From the NCBI RefSeq assembly GCF_042849255.1, contig NZ_AP026866.1:2976001-3040000 (forward strand): DNA of 64,000 bases. Reading direction: 5' to 3'. Below, one piece after another: positions 43,573 to 52,235 of the stretch. How positions within the stretch are numbered: position 1 is the stretch's first letter; every line of letters starts with the position of its first letter. This stretch comes from Oceaniferula spumae (GTDB taxonomy: Bacteria; Verrucomicrobiota; Verrucomicrobiia; Verrucomicrobiales; Akkermansiaceae). A program made the position numbers and the translations under genes. Below the pieces are notes generated by a model, which was given only the letters and a program-made list of their open reading frames with translations, was not told the DNA's origin and did no database searches.

Positions 43573-44802
43573 TCACTTAGTAAACCTGATCGAATGCAAC
43601 ACTTGTTGCGCAAAGCCGTTGCGGAGGCGGTCTTTCATCGTTGCAGGATCACCTACGGAGCCATTCAGCATTAATACGATGGCGACACCGTCTGGTTTTC
43701 CATCTTGGAGGAGGCCGACAAATTTGACGAAGAACTTCCGACCGTCTTGGTGAGTCATCTGGGAGACAATTACGGCGGCGTTATAAGGTCCGACTTTGGT
43801 TTTATAGCGACCTACTATCTTTGGGTCTTTGTAGCCGTCGAAAAATTTCTGCACCATCTGGCTTTCTAACATGGCGCAAGCTCTCTGCAGCCTCACATCC
43901 ATCGGGTACTGCGTGCCCATGGTCATCGATGTGAACCGTATGCTCTCGAGGTATTCTTTTTTTTCGTTACTAAGTGTGAAGCGCACGGTTTCGGGCACTT
44001 TGGGTCGTCCTAGAACCATCACGAAATCGGTTTGCGGAAGTGCGACAGAAAAAGGAACTTTGATCGCCACGTCAGATCCGTTTTTGAGAGCGAAATCTGC
44101 ATCCACGTTGAATATCTTTCCCTTTGCCCTAGCATCATCGACAGTCTCTTTGACGAACTTTAAGTCATGTAACTTGCCGGCTTCTTTGGCTGGGACTTCG
44201 GCATCGGGTTTGTTCGACGGTGGGAATTTGAATCCTGGAAAATTGACGCTGACTAGCTCTTGAGCCCATTCCTTTTTCTGCAGAGCCACGAGCTGACGGA
44301 ATAGTTTTTCTTTCTCAGGCTGGGCTCGTAGCGTGAAATGGCGACCGATCAAAAGTTTACCGTTCTTGGTGGTGTGGTAGATGAAGACATTGAATTTAAT
44401 CATGCGCTCGTTTTTCTCGAAAAAACTGAGGCCTTTGAGCTTGGTGTCTTTGAATGGGATCGCTTCAGCTTCTACGCCTTCTTTGGCCAGATTGGCTGTC
44501 ATGTTTTTGACATAGAGCGCAGGATCGTTGAGTTTTGGATACAAATACATGCTGAGCATGTGAGTCCAGTTGTTAGGAGTCTGCTTGAGTAGGAAGTAAC
44601 TGTTGATCATGACAGCCTTGCCCTGTGTCACCAGACCTCGGGTGAATACCTTTTTGGTATACGTAACCTCAGCCGCTGCGGTTACCTCTGGCTTGGTCAC
44701 ATCAGCAGGTGCTTCTTGGGAATATGCATTTGTTAGGGGGAAACCCAGAATGGAGGCAGTGAACGCTGCAATTCTGACGGAATGAATGGGAGTCGTCTTC
44801 AT
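43573..44802 (-). CDS. Secreted protein of unknown function
   Basis: The product has 409 residues with a signal peptide (~1-27). It contains alternating beta strands and amphipathic helices with no recognised domain. A TATAGT box lies 14 nt before the ATG (complement of 44817-44822), giving a leader of only about 7 nt. The msrA terminator separates it from msrA upstream on the same strand. Confidence 0.55.
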   Translation of the reverse strand: MKTTPIHSVRIAAFTASILGFPLTNAYSQEAPADVTKPEVTAAAEVTYTKKVFTRGLVTQGKAVMINSYFLLKQTPNNWTHMLSMYLYPKLNDPALYVKNMTANLAKEGVEAEAIPFKDTKLKGLSFFEKNERMIKFNVFIYHTTKNGKLLIGRHFTLRAQPEKEKLFRQLVALQKKEWAQELVSVNFPGFKFPPSNKPDAEVPAKEAGKLHDLKFVKETVDDARAKGKIFNVDADFALKNGSDVAIKVPFSVALPQTDFVMVLGRPKVPETVRFTLSNEKKEYLESIRFTSMTMGTQYPMDVRLQRACAMLESQMVQKFFDGYKDPKIVGRYKTKVGPYNAAVIVSQMTHQDGRKFFVKFVGLLQDGKPDGVAIVLMLNGSVGDPATMKDRLRNGFAQQVLHSIRFTK

Positions 44803-44835
44803 AAGGGTACCAGACTACTATATCAGTCGGGGCAC

Positions 44836-44868
44836 TAAAACAAAATTCGCCATATCAAGGAATGGCGA
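44836..44868 (-). terminator. Rho-independent terminator of msrA
   Basis: On the minus strand TCGCCAT (44868-44862) pairs with ATGGCGA (44853-44847) around an 8-nt loop, followed by a T-rich tract. It lies 8 nt after the msrA stop. Confidence 0.75.
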
Positions 44869-44876
44869 TTGAAAAC

Positions 44877-45656
44877 TTACTGTTTCCGCTCCGCTATTTT
44901 TCGAACCTGGGACTCCAGATTCTCAGGCAGTCCATAACTCGGAAGCTCTTGTAAAAAGGCTTTCCAGTCTTTGGCAGCACCATTTCCCAAGTAGGCATTG
45001 AGTCGGGTGGCCACGGTGGAGTCTGCGAGTTCTTTGGACGATGGGTAGGTTTGCTCAAGGAAATCGCGCAGATCGTGCTGACGGGTCAGGGCATATTTCT
45101 GATGATATCCTTCCGCATAGGTGAACTCACCCACTGGAATGATCTTGGTTTTTACTTCAGTTTCCTTGATGCCCAGCTGCTCGGCCTGTTTGCTGCGTGA
45201 TGCCTCGGCGATTTTCTTCTGTTCGTCGTTCTGATAGAAAACGGCATTCATATACTGGCGGCCCATGCCACTGTATTGGCAGCGGTGGCCATTCCAGAAA
45301 TAGACTAACAATTTCTCGTAAGAGATCACATTGGGATCGAAGTCGATTGAGATCGCCTCGGTGTGATCACCCATGCTCCGGTAGGTGGGGTTTTCTTTCT
45401 TACCGCCACAATAACCAACACGGGTGCGAAGAACGCCTGGGATACTTCCGAACTCGGAATCAGGACCCCAGAATCATCCCATGCCGAAGGTGGCCGTCTG
45501 GTATTTCACCGCAGCTGTTTTCTTATCGAGCGGGAGTGTTGCTGCGGAAACCTTGCCATTCTCGGTGACAAGTGTCTCAGATCCTCGCGTGAATTTGATT
45601 CCAAACATAATAATGATAGCGGTGATGCCAGTGTAGATGACGGGTTTAAGACTCAT
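44877..45656 (-). CDS. msrA: Candidate selenoprotein MsrA (peptide methionine sulfoxide reductase)
   Basis: One frame with an in-frame TGA gives 259 residues. The ATG at 45656 is preferred: GGAG lies 7 nt upstream, and the earlier ATG at 45668 adds only four residues. An N-terminal hydrophobic segment (~6-22) exports or anchors it. The catalytic motif GCFWG appears as GM-G-U-FWGPD with Sec at residue 61. Also seen are GYCGGKKENPTY (Cys83, likely resolving), DHTEAI with the catalytic Glu, and YFWNGHRCQ. The enzyme reduces methionine-S-sulfoxide. It follows the big sulfatase by 33 bp and may be co-transcribed. Confidence 0.88.
45446..45459 (-). promoter_or_regulatory. Candidate bacterial SECIS hairpin in msrA
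   Basis: On the minus strand TTCCG (45459-45455) pairs perfectly with CGGAA (45450-45446) around the loop AGTT, with G at loop position 2. The loop begins 19 nt after the UGA. This fits the bacterial SECIS consensus as I recall it. Confidence 0.62.
45474..45476 (-). other. In-frame UGA, candidate selenocysteine codon of MsrA (Sec61)
   Basis: The UGA occupies the nucleophilic cysteine of the GCFWG motif: FGMG precedes it and FWGPDSEF follows in the same frame. A Cys-to-Sec swap at this position is known in some MsrA proteins. Confidence 0.85.
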
Positions 45657-45689
45657 GACTTGCTCCATTAAGAGTTGTGAAGAGACATT

Positions 45690-48600
45690 TTATTCCGCTT
45701 TGATTCGAATAAAGCGCCTGACTGAAGCTGGAGAGCTGCCATCGGTTTCTACCACCACCTGTTCGAAATCTGAGCCCAAGATAGGGTGGGAAATGGCTGA
45801 GATTTCTGTGGAAGGAAGGGTCCAGGTGCTGAGATCATCTGAAACTTGCACGCTGTATGTGAGATCGTGTGACCCTGCTTTTCTGCGTGTGAAGGTGACG
45901 TTGAGTTTGTCACTGGTGTCATTGTAGTTAGCGGTGGGGGTGACTGCGCTGGCGTCTGAGACGTGCGGATTTCCACCGAAAGCGTATTCCGCGAGCTGGT
46001 TTGACCCGTCGTTATCTGTATCAGCCTGCCACTGGGCCGAAGTTGGAGATGGGATGCCGAAATGGGTGTAGTACCATGTAGCACGAGGGGTTTGTGGAAA
46101 GGGAGATTGTCTGAGGGTCAGGCTATCGAGGGCGATGTTATTACCGGCATTGGCGGTGCTGCTGACTGTCAGTTTGAATGTGTAGGTGGTATCGGCGTTC
46201 AACCGGGTGCCATTGGTTTCAATGGTAAAGAGCTGGGGGGCATTCCCACCGGGTTCGATCTCTGTGGTGTTGCCATTGAAGTATGAACCTGCGGAGGAGA
46301 TTTCAAGAGCCCAGTTCACAGAGTGGCTGGCACCTTGATGATTGCCACCGCTGTTGATGGAGTATGAGCTGACCTCGAAGCTGCTCAGATCGTATTCCTG
46401 GGTGGGTGTGAAGGTGAAGCTGGTGTTCCATGGACCGATGGTCTCGACGTTACCTGCGACGCCAACTGCTGGCCCGGAGCCTGCGGCGGCGGGATTAGTT
46501 GTTAGGAAACCACTGGCGCTACCGGCAAGAAGAAGACTGGTACTGGCATTGTCTTGTTCCCCTTCATCCGATGACCAGGAGAAGCCTGAAAGGGTTGTCC
46601 CGGACGTTGAAAAGCCCGTGAAGTCTGTGTGAAGCAAGACGGATGACTGGCTGGGAACCTGAACGTCCACGGTGACTGTGGCAGTGGCGGTGAATTGGCC
46701 GTCCGTTATGGTGTAACTAAACTGATCGGTTCCGAATTTTCCGGCATCGGCAGTGTAGGTGATATTAGATCCGCTGATGTTGGCGGTGCCGAACCCTGGC
46801 TGGGTGATTGATTGGATACTGAGAGCGGCGGGGGCGCCATCGTCGGAATCATTGCCCAGCACCGGAATGCTGATGGGAGTGGTGCCGGAGGTGCTGGCGT
46901 TATCTGGATTAGCTACGGGTTCTGGTGGCGGGGTGCCGAAACGGAAAAACGCGGTATCGGGGATGGACTGCTTGCTGATGGATGGGCCTTGCCAAGAAAC
47001 ATTCAAGGCATGGGTTCCTGTAGCACCGTGACGGTAGTAAATCCTGATGGGATGCATGCCTGCCCCCAGATTAACGCTACCTGATTGCTCACTGCCGTTG
47101 TGGTTGAAGTCGTCATCAATGACGTGGGCGTCATGGACGAACATGTTAGCGCCGTCATCTGAGCTGAGATAGAAGGTGTAGGAGCCAGCTGTGGGGATCT
47201 GGACATATCCGGTGAACAGAATTCCGCAGTCGATATTTCGCGATCTAACAGATAAATTCAAGTTTGTGGTATTGCCGTTGCTGACGGGGGGCATATCTCG
47301 GAATTCAGGAACGTAGGTCCAGTCGCCTTCGTAGGTGGAGTATTCCAGTCCCTGCACGGTGGTTACGGAGACAGGAGCCAGGTTGGCCGAATCGTATGGG
47401 CGTACTGCGTGCCCAGCGGGGCGGCGGGCTTGCAGGGCTAGGTTTTTCATTTGCGTCTGCAATGCTGGCATAGAGGCGGCGAGATTGGTCGCTTGGCCCG
47501 GATCCAGAACGGAGTTATAGATTTGAAAATCGTCTGTAGCGCTGGAGATACCAGTGCGGATGCCCATATGATCACCGATACGGAGACATTGCATCTGGCC
47601 TTTGGTTTCTCCTCTGTGGTTGGGAAACTCAGACCAATTGGGAGTGCTGCCGCTGGCGTTGAACTCGAAATAGAGATAGCCTTTATCGCGCTGGGTGCCA
47701 GTGCCGGTGAGGGTAGGAACCAGCGAGACACCATCACACCATGCTGGTGCCGGGATATCGGCCAATTCCGCGAAGGTGGGCATCCAATCCCAGATTGCCG
47801 ATGGATAGCTGATCTCGTGGATGTTGCCGGGATTTCCAGTGGCTCCGGTGATGTGGGTGGGCCAGCGGACGACGGTTGGAACGCGAATGCCAGCCTCCCA
47901 CATGTCGCGTTTGACACCCTCCATATTGGCATAACTTTCAAAGTAGCGGGGGTTATTGCCTTCGTTGTGAGGGCCATTATCGGAAGAGAAAATGCAGATG
48001 GTGTTATCATCGATGCCGAGGTCTTTCAGGAGCTTCATGATATCACCGATGGAGTTGTCCAACCGACGGATCATGCCTACGTGCTGCTGGTTTGAGGTCG
48101 GCCATGATGTATTGTTGTCAGGGTGGTTATAACCATCGACCGTGCCGGTGCCATCTGCTGTGGACGCGTAGCGTATGTTTCCGGCGCCATCGGTAGCAGT
48201 GGTCCATTGGATGCCCCCGGTGAGACCTCCGCCTGTTGGATAAGCGACGGCTGGACGCTGCATTTTAAAGTGGGGGGTATCGTAGGCCAGATAGAGGAAA
48301 AACGGCTGGTCATCTCCATCGTTATGCTCGGTGATAATAGCGTTTTTTGCGTAAGCCGTCCATGCATCCGTAGTGTAGAGATCCACTGAGGCGTTGGTGA
48401 TTTGCTGATAGCCGTTGTAAATGTGAGCCGACTTATTGGTGGTGCCGTTACTTGGGAAATGTTCGTGGCCATCGGAGTGGAACAAGTAGCCGAAAAACTC
48501 ATCGAATCCGCGATCTAAGGGGTGTGCCGCGAGGTTTTGGGAACCTGTTCCTGCTAGGCCACCTACTTTACCGCCTGCGAGCCCAGCTTTTCCAACGTGG

Positions 48601-48962
48601 ATGGTACGATATCCGGCGCGCTTTAGCATGTCAGACATGGTGTGGTTGTTAGGTAAGGCCTTATCGAACTGGCTGTTGCGGACATCGCTATGACCTTGGT
48701 GCCGGCCTTGCATCAGCGATGCGCGTGACGGTGCGCAAACGGAGGCCGAAATATAGTGGTGTGTCAGCTTGGCTCCCTCGGCAGCCATGGTGTCGATATG
48801 CGGGGTATCAAATTTCTGGGTGCCGGTTTTTGCATCCTGCCAAAAACAGCCGATATCCCCGTAGCCGAGGTCATCGACAAAGAAGAAGATGATGTTTGGT
48901 GCCGCATGGAGCGGGAACACGGCGCAGGCTAAGCAGGTGATGATTTTGGTAAGATGGTTCAT
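45690..48962 (-). CDS. Secreted sulfatase fused to PA14, cadherin-like and C-terminal modules
   Basis: The ATG at 48962 gives 1090 residues. A signal peptide (~1-20) precedes a sulfatase domain with CAPSR (Cys 76), the VDDLGYGD strand, GKAGLAGG and SSDNGPHNEGNN. A PA14-like domain (~560-680) has CGILFTGYVQIPTAGSYTFYLSSDDGANMFV. Next is a Big_9/cadherin-like module (~690-790, FGTDQFSYTITDGQFTATA). A lectin-like domain follows to ~965. The C terminus has the DTDNDGSNQLAEYAFGGNP motif of exported verrucomicrobial proteins. The modular tail should hold the enzyme on sulfated glycans. No PEP-CTERM tail. Confidence 0.88.
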   Translation of the reverse strand: MNHLTKIITCLACAVFPLHAAPNIIFFFVDDLGYGDIGCFWQDAKTGTQKFDTPHIDTMAAEGAKLTHHYISASVCAPSRASLMQGRHQGHSDVRNSQFDKALPNNHTMSDMLKRAGYRTIHVGKAGLAGGKVGGLAGTGSQNLAAHPLDRGFDEFFGYLFHSDGHEHFPSNGTTNKSAHIYNGYQQITNASVDLYTTDAWTAYAKNAIITEHNDGDDQPFFLYLAYDTPHFKMQRPAVAYPTGGGLTGGIQWTTATDGAGNIRYASTADGTGTVDGYNHPDNNTSWPTSNQQHVGMIRRLDNSIGDIMKLLKDLGIDDNTICIFSSDNGPHNEGNNPRYFESYANMEGVKRDMWEAGIRVPTVVRWPTHITGATGNPGNIHEISYPSAIWDWMPTFAELADIPAPAWCDGVSLVPTLTGTGTQRDKGYLYFEFNASGSTPNWSEFPNHRGETKGQMQCLRIGDHMGIRTGISSATDDFQIYNSVLDPGQATNLAASMPALQTQMKNLALQARRPAGHAVRPYDSANLAPVSVTTVQGLEYSTYEGDWTYVPEFRDMPPVSNGNTTNLNLSVRSRNIDCGILFTGYVQIPTAGSYTFYLSSDDGANMFVHDAHVIDDDFNHNGSEQSGSVNLGAGMHPIRIYYRHGATGTHALNVSWQGPSISKQSIPDTAFFRFGTPPPEPVANPDNASTSGTTPISIPVLGNDSDDGAPAALSIQSITQPGFGTANISGSNITYTADAGKFGTDQFSYTITDGQFTATATVTVDVQVPSQSSVLLHTDFTGFSTSGTTLSGFSWSSDEGEQDNASTSLLLAGSASGFLTTNPAAAGSGPAVGVAGNVETIGPWNTSFTFTPTQEYDLSSFEVSSYSINSGGNHQGASHSVNWALEISSAGSYFNGNTTEIEPGGNAPQLFTIETNGTRLNADTTYTFKLTVSSTANAGNNIALDSLTLRQSPFPQTPRATWYYTHFGIPSPTSAQWQADTDNDGSNQLAEYAFGGNPHVSDASAVTPTANYNDTSDKLNVTFTRRKAGSHDLTYSVQVSDDLSTWTLPSTEISAISHPILGSDFEQVVVETDGSSPASVRRFIRIKAE

Positions 48963-49035
48963 GGGAGGAAATGTATTAGAGTAGTCGTAGATGGCATGTA
49001 TCGCCAATCAATTATGTGGTAGGTTGGTGAGTCAA

Positions 49036-49071
49036 AAAACGCCCGTTGGAAATGATTCCAGCGGGCGTTTT
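49036..49071 (-). terminator. Strong terminator after PEP-CTERM gene
   Basis: A 16-bp stem with one wobble (49036-49051 with 49056-49071) around a 4-nt loop. Reading on the minus strand it ends in a T run, so it terminates the PEP-CTERM pair. Confidence 0.88.
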
Positions 49072-49094
49072 GATGTGTGTGTGAATGAGAGATG

Positions 49095-49151
49095 TTACTT
49101 GCGACGGCGCAAGATGAGAGCGACTCCACCGAGACCGAGAAGGGCTGTGGA
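49095..49151 (-). repeat. Near-identical PEP-CTERM tail repeat, copy A
   Basis: It matches 49811-49867 at 56 of 57 positions by eye. It covers the stop, the basic tail, the hydrophobic segment and part of the PEP motif. Confidence 0.85.
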
Positions 49152-49790
49152 GGATGGTTCTGGAATACCGGTCACGGTGGCACCAGTTCCGCTGAGAAGA
49201 GTTGCTTTGTTGCCAAGAGTGACCTGTGTACCGTTAACGAAAATATCACCCTCGCCAATTTGTTCGTCGAGCTCGGCTGCACTGGACATTGTGAGCGTGC
49301 CTCCGGTTGATAGGTTAATTCTCGTATCAGCGATTTGGGAGTTGATCCCGTCGCCGCCACCACGAACTGTGAGGCTGCTCGTGCCATCGACGTTCAGTAT
49401 GATCCCTTGTGAAATATACTGTATCGACGATGTCGAATCGATGAGGTTGATGATTTCGGTGTTGGCATCATTCCCACTCCCGGCAAATCCATCTGTTCCG
49501 GTGAGATCGAAACTTGTGCCGGTAATGGTCAGTGAAAAACCATCACCAAGGGCAAAATCGCTAAAACCAACGCCTGCATTACCAGAGGCGGCAAAGCCGA
49601 CATTGCTGACAGTTAGATCGTCAAGAATAAGGCCGTTGGGTGTGATATTACTGACGGAAGAACCGCTAAAATCCCAGTTCGCGTCATTGAAAGGATTTGA
49701 GTCAGAGGCTCCAGTCCAGACGATAACCGCCTGGCTGCTTAATGTAGCTGCCGCGAATATACCGAAGCTGAGCAGTGATGCTTTGGGCAT
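49095..49790 (-). CDS. PEP-CTERM sorting-domain protein
   Basis: The product has 231 residues. A signal peptide ends near SSQA. An Asn/Thr/Ser-rich beta domain of pectin-lyase-like character follows, then IPEPSS, a hydrophobic segment (AAL-GLGGVALIL) and RRRK. It is an exosortase substrate. Its last 57 bp are nearly identical to the end of the upstream PEP-CTERM gene. The start is 20 bp from that gene's stop, so they form an operon. Confidence 0.85.
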   Translation of the reverse strand: MPKASLLSFGIFAAATLSSQAVIVWTGASDSNPFNDANWDFSGSSVSNITPNGLILDDLTVSNVGFAASGNAGVGFSDFALGDGFSLTITGTSFDLTGTDGFAGSGNDANTEIINLIDSTSSIQYISQGIILNVDGTSSLTVRGGGDGINSQIADTRINLSTGGTLTMSSAAELDEQIGEGDIFVNGTQVTLGNKATLLSGTGATVTGIPEPSSTALLGLGGVALILRRRK

Positions 49791-49810
49791 AATGTTTGAT
49801 AGGTGGACTA

Positions 49811-49867
49811 TTACTTGCGACGGCGCAAGATGAGAGCGATTCCACCGAGACCGAGAAGGGCTGTGGA
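49811..49867 (-). repeat. Near-identical PEP-CTERM tail repeat, copy B
   Basis: It is the partner of 49095-49151, with one C/T difference in 57 bp. The other PEP-CTERM genes in the window use different codons for the same tail. Confidence 0.85.
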
Positions 49868-50518
49868 TGAAGGCTCGGGAACGGCATCGGCATTGAGTTC
49901 AATATTATCCATGGCCCAGTTGTTACCAAGAGCTTCGCTACCGGCTTCGACTTGAAGTTTGATGGTGTAGGTTCCGGCACTCAGATTGGATAGACCACTC
50001 AGATCATAATCTGCCACAGCACCTAATGCGGGGCTGGTTTCTGCAAGGTTATCCTTTGTCTCCGTGAATAACTGTGCGCCACCGGTGCCCGCACCACTGT
50101 AGAGGGTAAATGTGAAGTCACCATTTTTGGTAGCACTGACTTGGTCATCACCACCGCCACTGATCGCGTGGTAGGCGACATTGAAGCTGGTCAGATCTAG
50201 GACAGTGGTAGTTGTGATGGTGAAAAAGGTGCTCCAAGACCGTCCTCCACCTGTCTCAACATTGTAGTTAACACCAATGCGGTTGGCATTGTTGTCAGTG
50301 CGGATTGCAGGAGAGCCAGTACCATACTCACTGATGATGGTAAGATCAGGGGTGTCAATGGTGAGGTTTAGCTGAGGGCTCCAAGTGATATTGGTCGCCG
50401 TCGGAGTGGTGGTGCGATCTACGCCGGTAAAATCAGTGGCTAATACGATCGCTGCCTGGCTTGTTGCAGTCATGGCCATGGCTAGGATAGGCAGGCTCAG
50501 GAATGTATGTGGTTTCAT
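49811..50518 (-). CDS. PEP-CTERM sorting-domain protein
   Basis: The ATG at 50518 gives 235 residues with a signal peptide ending near TSQA. The beta-sandwich body includes VNYNVETGGGRSWSTFFTITTT and a choice-of-anchor-like stretch (LSGLSNLSAGTYTIKLQVEAGS). The tail is VPEPSS, GLGGIALIL and RRRK. It is an exported exosortase substrate and first gene of the two-gene PEP-CTERM operon. Confidence 0.85.
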   Translation of the reverse strand: MKPHTFLSLPILAMAMTATSQAAIVLATDFTGVDRTTTPTATNITWSPQLNLTIDTPDLTIISEYGTGSPAIRTDNNANRIGVNYNVETGGGRSWSTFFTITTTTVLDLTSFNVAYHAISGGGDDQVSATKNGDFTFTLYSGAGTGGAQLFTETKDNLAETSPALGAVADYDLSGLSNLSAGTYTIKLQVEAGSEALGNNWAMDNIELNADAVPEPSSTALLGLGGIALILRRRK

Positions 50519-50585
50519 TGTTGAAATGGATATGTACGTGATGCGTAGCAAATGTCGTTTTTTGAGAAAGTATTACACAATTTTT

Positions 50586-52235
50586 TTATTTAGCTGCTTC
50601 AGTCGTTTCTCCCGGGGCACGGTTGTTGAGATAAAGCTCTTCGATTTGGCCGGGGGTCAGCGCAGTAGGAAAAATGTAGATTTCATCCATTGCTCCTTTG
50701 AAGCTGAATTCAGGGTAGTCATCCTCAAGCCTTCTTCCGATGTATGTGGGACGCGCCGACTTTGTGGTGAGCACGGTGTTAATGGAGACCGCTTGCGAGG
50801 CGCTGACTTTCTCCAGTCGGCCATCAACATACTGGCGAATGTGCTCGACGACTTCCGAGGATTTCCCCCCGGAATATACTACGGCGATGTGATGCCAGCG
50901 ACCGTCCCTCAGGTCCGTGGAGCCAACGATGTAACCGCCACCAAATTCAGTGCGAACGGCTCCGGCGGTGCCGGTCACGCTGCCTTGGCGATGCCAGCCG
51001 ACCTGCCATTTTTCACCTTTTTGGGTTTGAGGTGTTCCCCAGGCGATCATTGAGTAGGCATGGCGGTTGTGTGTGCCGGGTGCGATGCGAACCCAGAAGC
51101 AGACTGTGCGTGCGGAAGAACCAGCTACTCCAGGGAAAGGGGATGACAAGAACGCGCCACGACCGTTGAGCTGGATGGCTTGACCGAATTTGCCAGTGAT
51201 GAAATCTGCGCTGGCGTGTGTGGAAGTTCCCGGGCGGGCCAAGATGGTGGCTGGGAATTTCGTGTTTTCGTGATTTCCGGTTTCAGCGAGTTTCCCCTGA
51301 TCCTCTCCGTCGATCGACCAATGCAGATAGTGCGACGTCGGCAAGGAGGGCCTTGGCAGTGCCTGATCAAACGAATCAGCGGAGTACTTGATACGATTGT
51401 CGGCCAGGATGGTGGAGTTGGTGATACGGGCTGATTCCTGACGGCTGAGGACCCGAGTGAGCTCCGAGTTGGTCTTGGGTGTCGCTTCAACGAGACCCTT
51501 GATGACGTGAATCTCTGATGATTTGTCGCTATCCACCGCAATACTAAAGTGGCTGTTTTGATCGGAGAAAATCGATGACGGAGTATCCAGCTTGAAACCT
51601 GCCGCTTGGGATGGGATTTTCACCGTGGCTTTTCCGATCAGTAAATCAGCATGGTGCGGGGTGATGAGTTTTAACTCGGCAGGCCCCTGCAATATGATCT
51701 GCGCACCGGAATCAAAAATGATTTCTGCTGAGCCGGAATGCAGCTTAACGATACCGGGGCTGAGCCAGTCGCCGCTTTGGTGTGGCGCGTTAGTCCAGAC
51801 TGCCTCGCGCGTGTTGGTGATTCTTGCGACCGGGCTGTTTTTGATCTGAGCACCTGCGGATTTATCCTCGGTGGGGATTGTCGTCGATGTCAGGGATTCC
51901 GGCGTATTCTCGAGTCCCTGCCGAAGTGTGAAGATGAGGGCTACCGCAAGACAAGCAGCCACCCCAGCCCATAGCACTGGAGAGTGAATGAGAGGTTTCC
52001 GTTTTTGCACGGTCGGCGTGCTGATATTCGGTACGTTGACCGATGCGTATTGATTTTCAGGATCACCCAGCTCCCATGCGAGGCGACCGTGGATTTCCGC
52101 CTGCTCGCAATAATAGGCAAGTGCCTTGGGATCTGAACGCAGCACATCTTGTAACTGGGCAAACGATTGCTCAGTCATTGATCCTGCCTCGCCCTCGAGC
52201 AAGGAGTCGATCAGTTCCATGGTTTCCAAGGTCAT
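50586..52235 (-). CDS. FecR-domain transmembrane protein with LamG module (anti-sigma-like)
   Basis: The product has 549 residues. The N-terminal ~80 residues are a cytosolic helical segment typical of partners of ECF sigma factors. A transmembrane helix (~86-106, VLWAGVAACLAVALIFTLRQ) is followed by a FecR-like beta domain (~130-280, ADLLIGKATVKIPSQAAGF) and a LamG/concanavalin domain (~300-535, TVCFWVRIAPG, WHHIAVVYSGG). Its start overlaps the sigma-factor stop by 4 bp, so they are translationally coupled. It should sense an outside ligand and control the sigma factor. Confidence 0.85.
   Translation of the reverse strand: MTLETMELIDSLLEGEAGSMTEQSFAQLQDVLRSDPKALAYYCEQAEIHGRLAWELGDPENQYASVNVPNISTPTVQKRKPLIHSPVLWAGVAACLAVALIFTLRQGLENTPESLTSTTIPTEDKSAGAQIKNSPVARITNTREAVWTNAPHQSGDWLSPGIVKLHSGSAEIIFDSGAQIILQGPAELKLITPHHADLLIGKATVKIPSQAAGFKLDTPSSIFSDQNSHFSIAVDSDKSSEIHVIKGLVEATPKTNSELTRVLSRQESARITNSTILADNRIKYSADSFDQALPRPSLPTSHYLHWSIDGEDQGKLAETGNHENTKFPATILARPGTSTHASADFITGKFGQAIQLNGRGAFLSSPFPGVAGSSARTVCFWVRIAPGTHNRHAYSMIAWGTPQTQKGEKWQVGWHRQGSVTGTAGAVRTEFGGGYIVGSTDLRDGRWHHIAVVYSGGKSSEVVEHIRQYVDGRLEKVSASQAVSINTVLTTKSARPTYIGRRLEDDYPEFSFKGAMDEIYIFPTALTPGQIEELYLNNRAPGETTEAAK

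Noticed and set aside
12550..45476. UGA read as Trp under a variant genetic code
   Set aside because: TGA is the stop codon of several intact genes here, and both in-frame TGAs align with cysteine, not tryptophan, positions.
47451..48095. 214-residue plus-strand ORF inside the modular sulfatase gene
   Set aside because: It is antisense to conserved sulfatase motifs and is a shadow.
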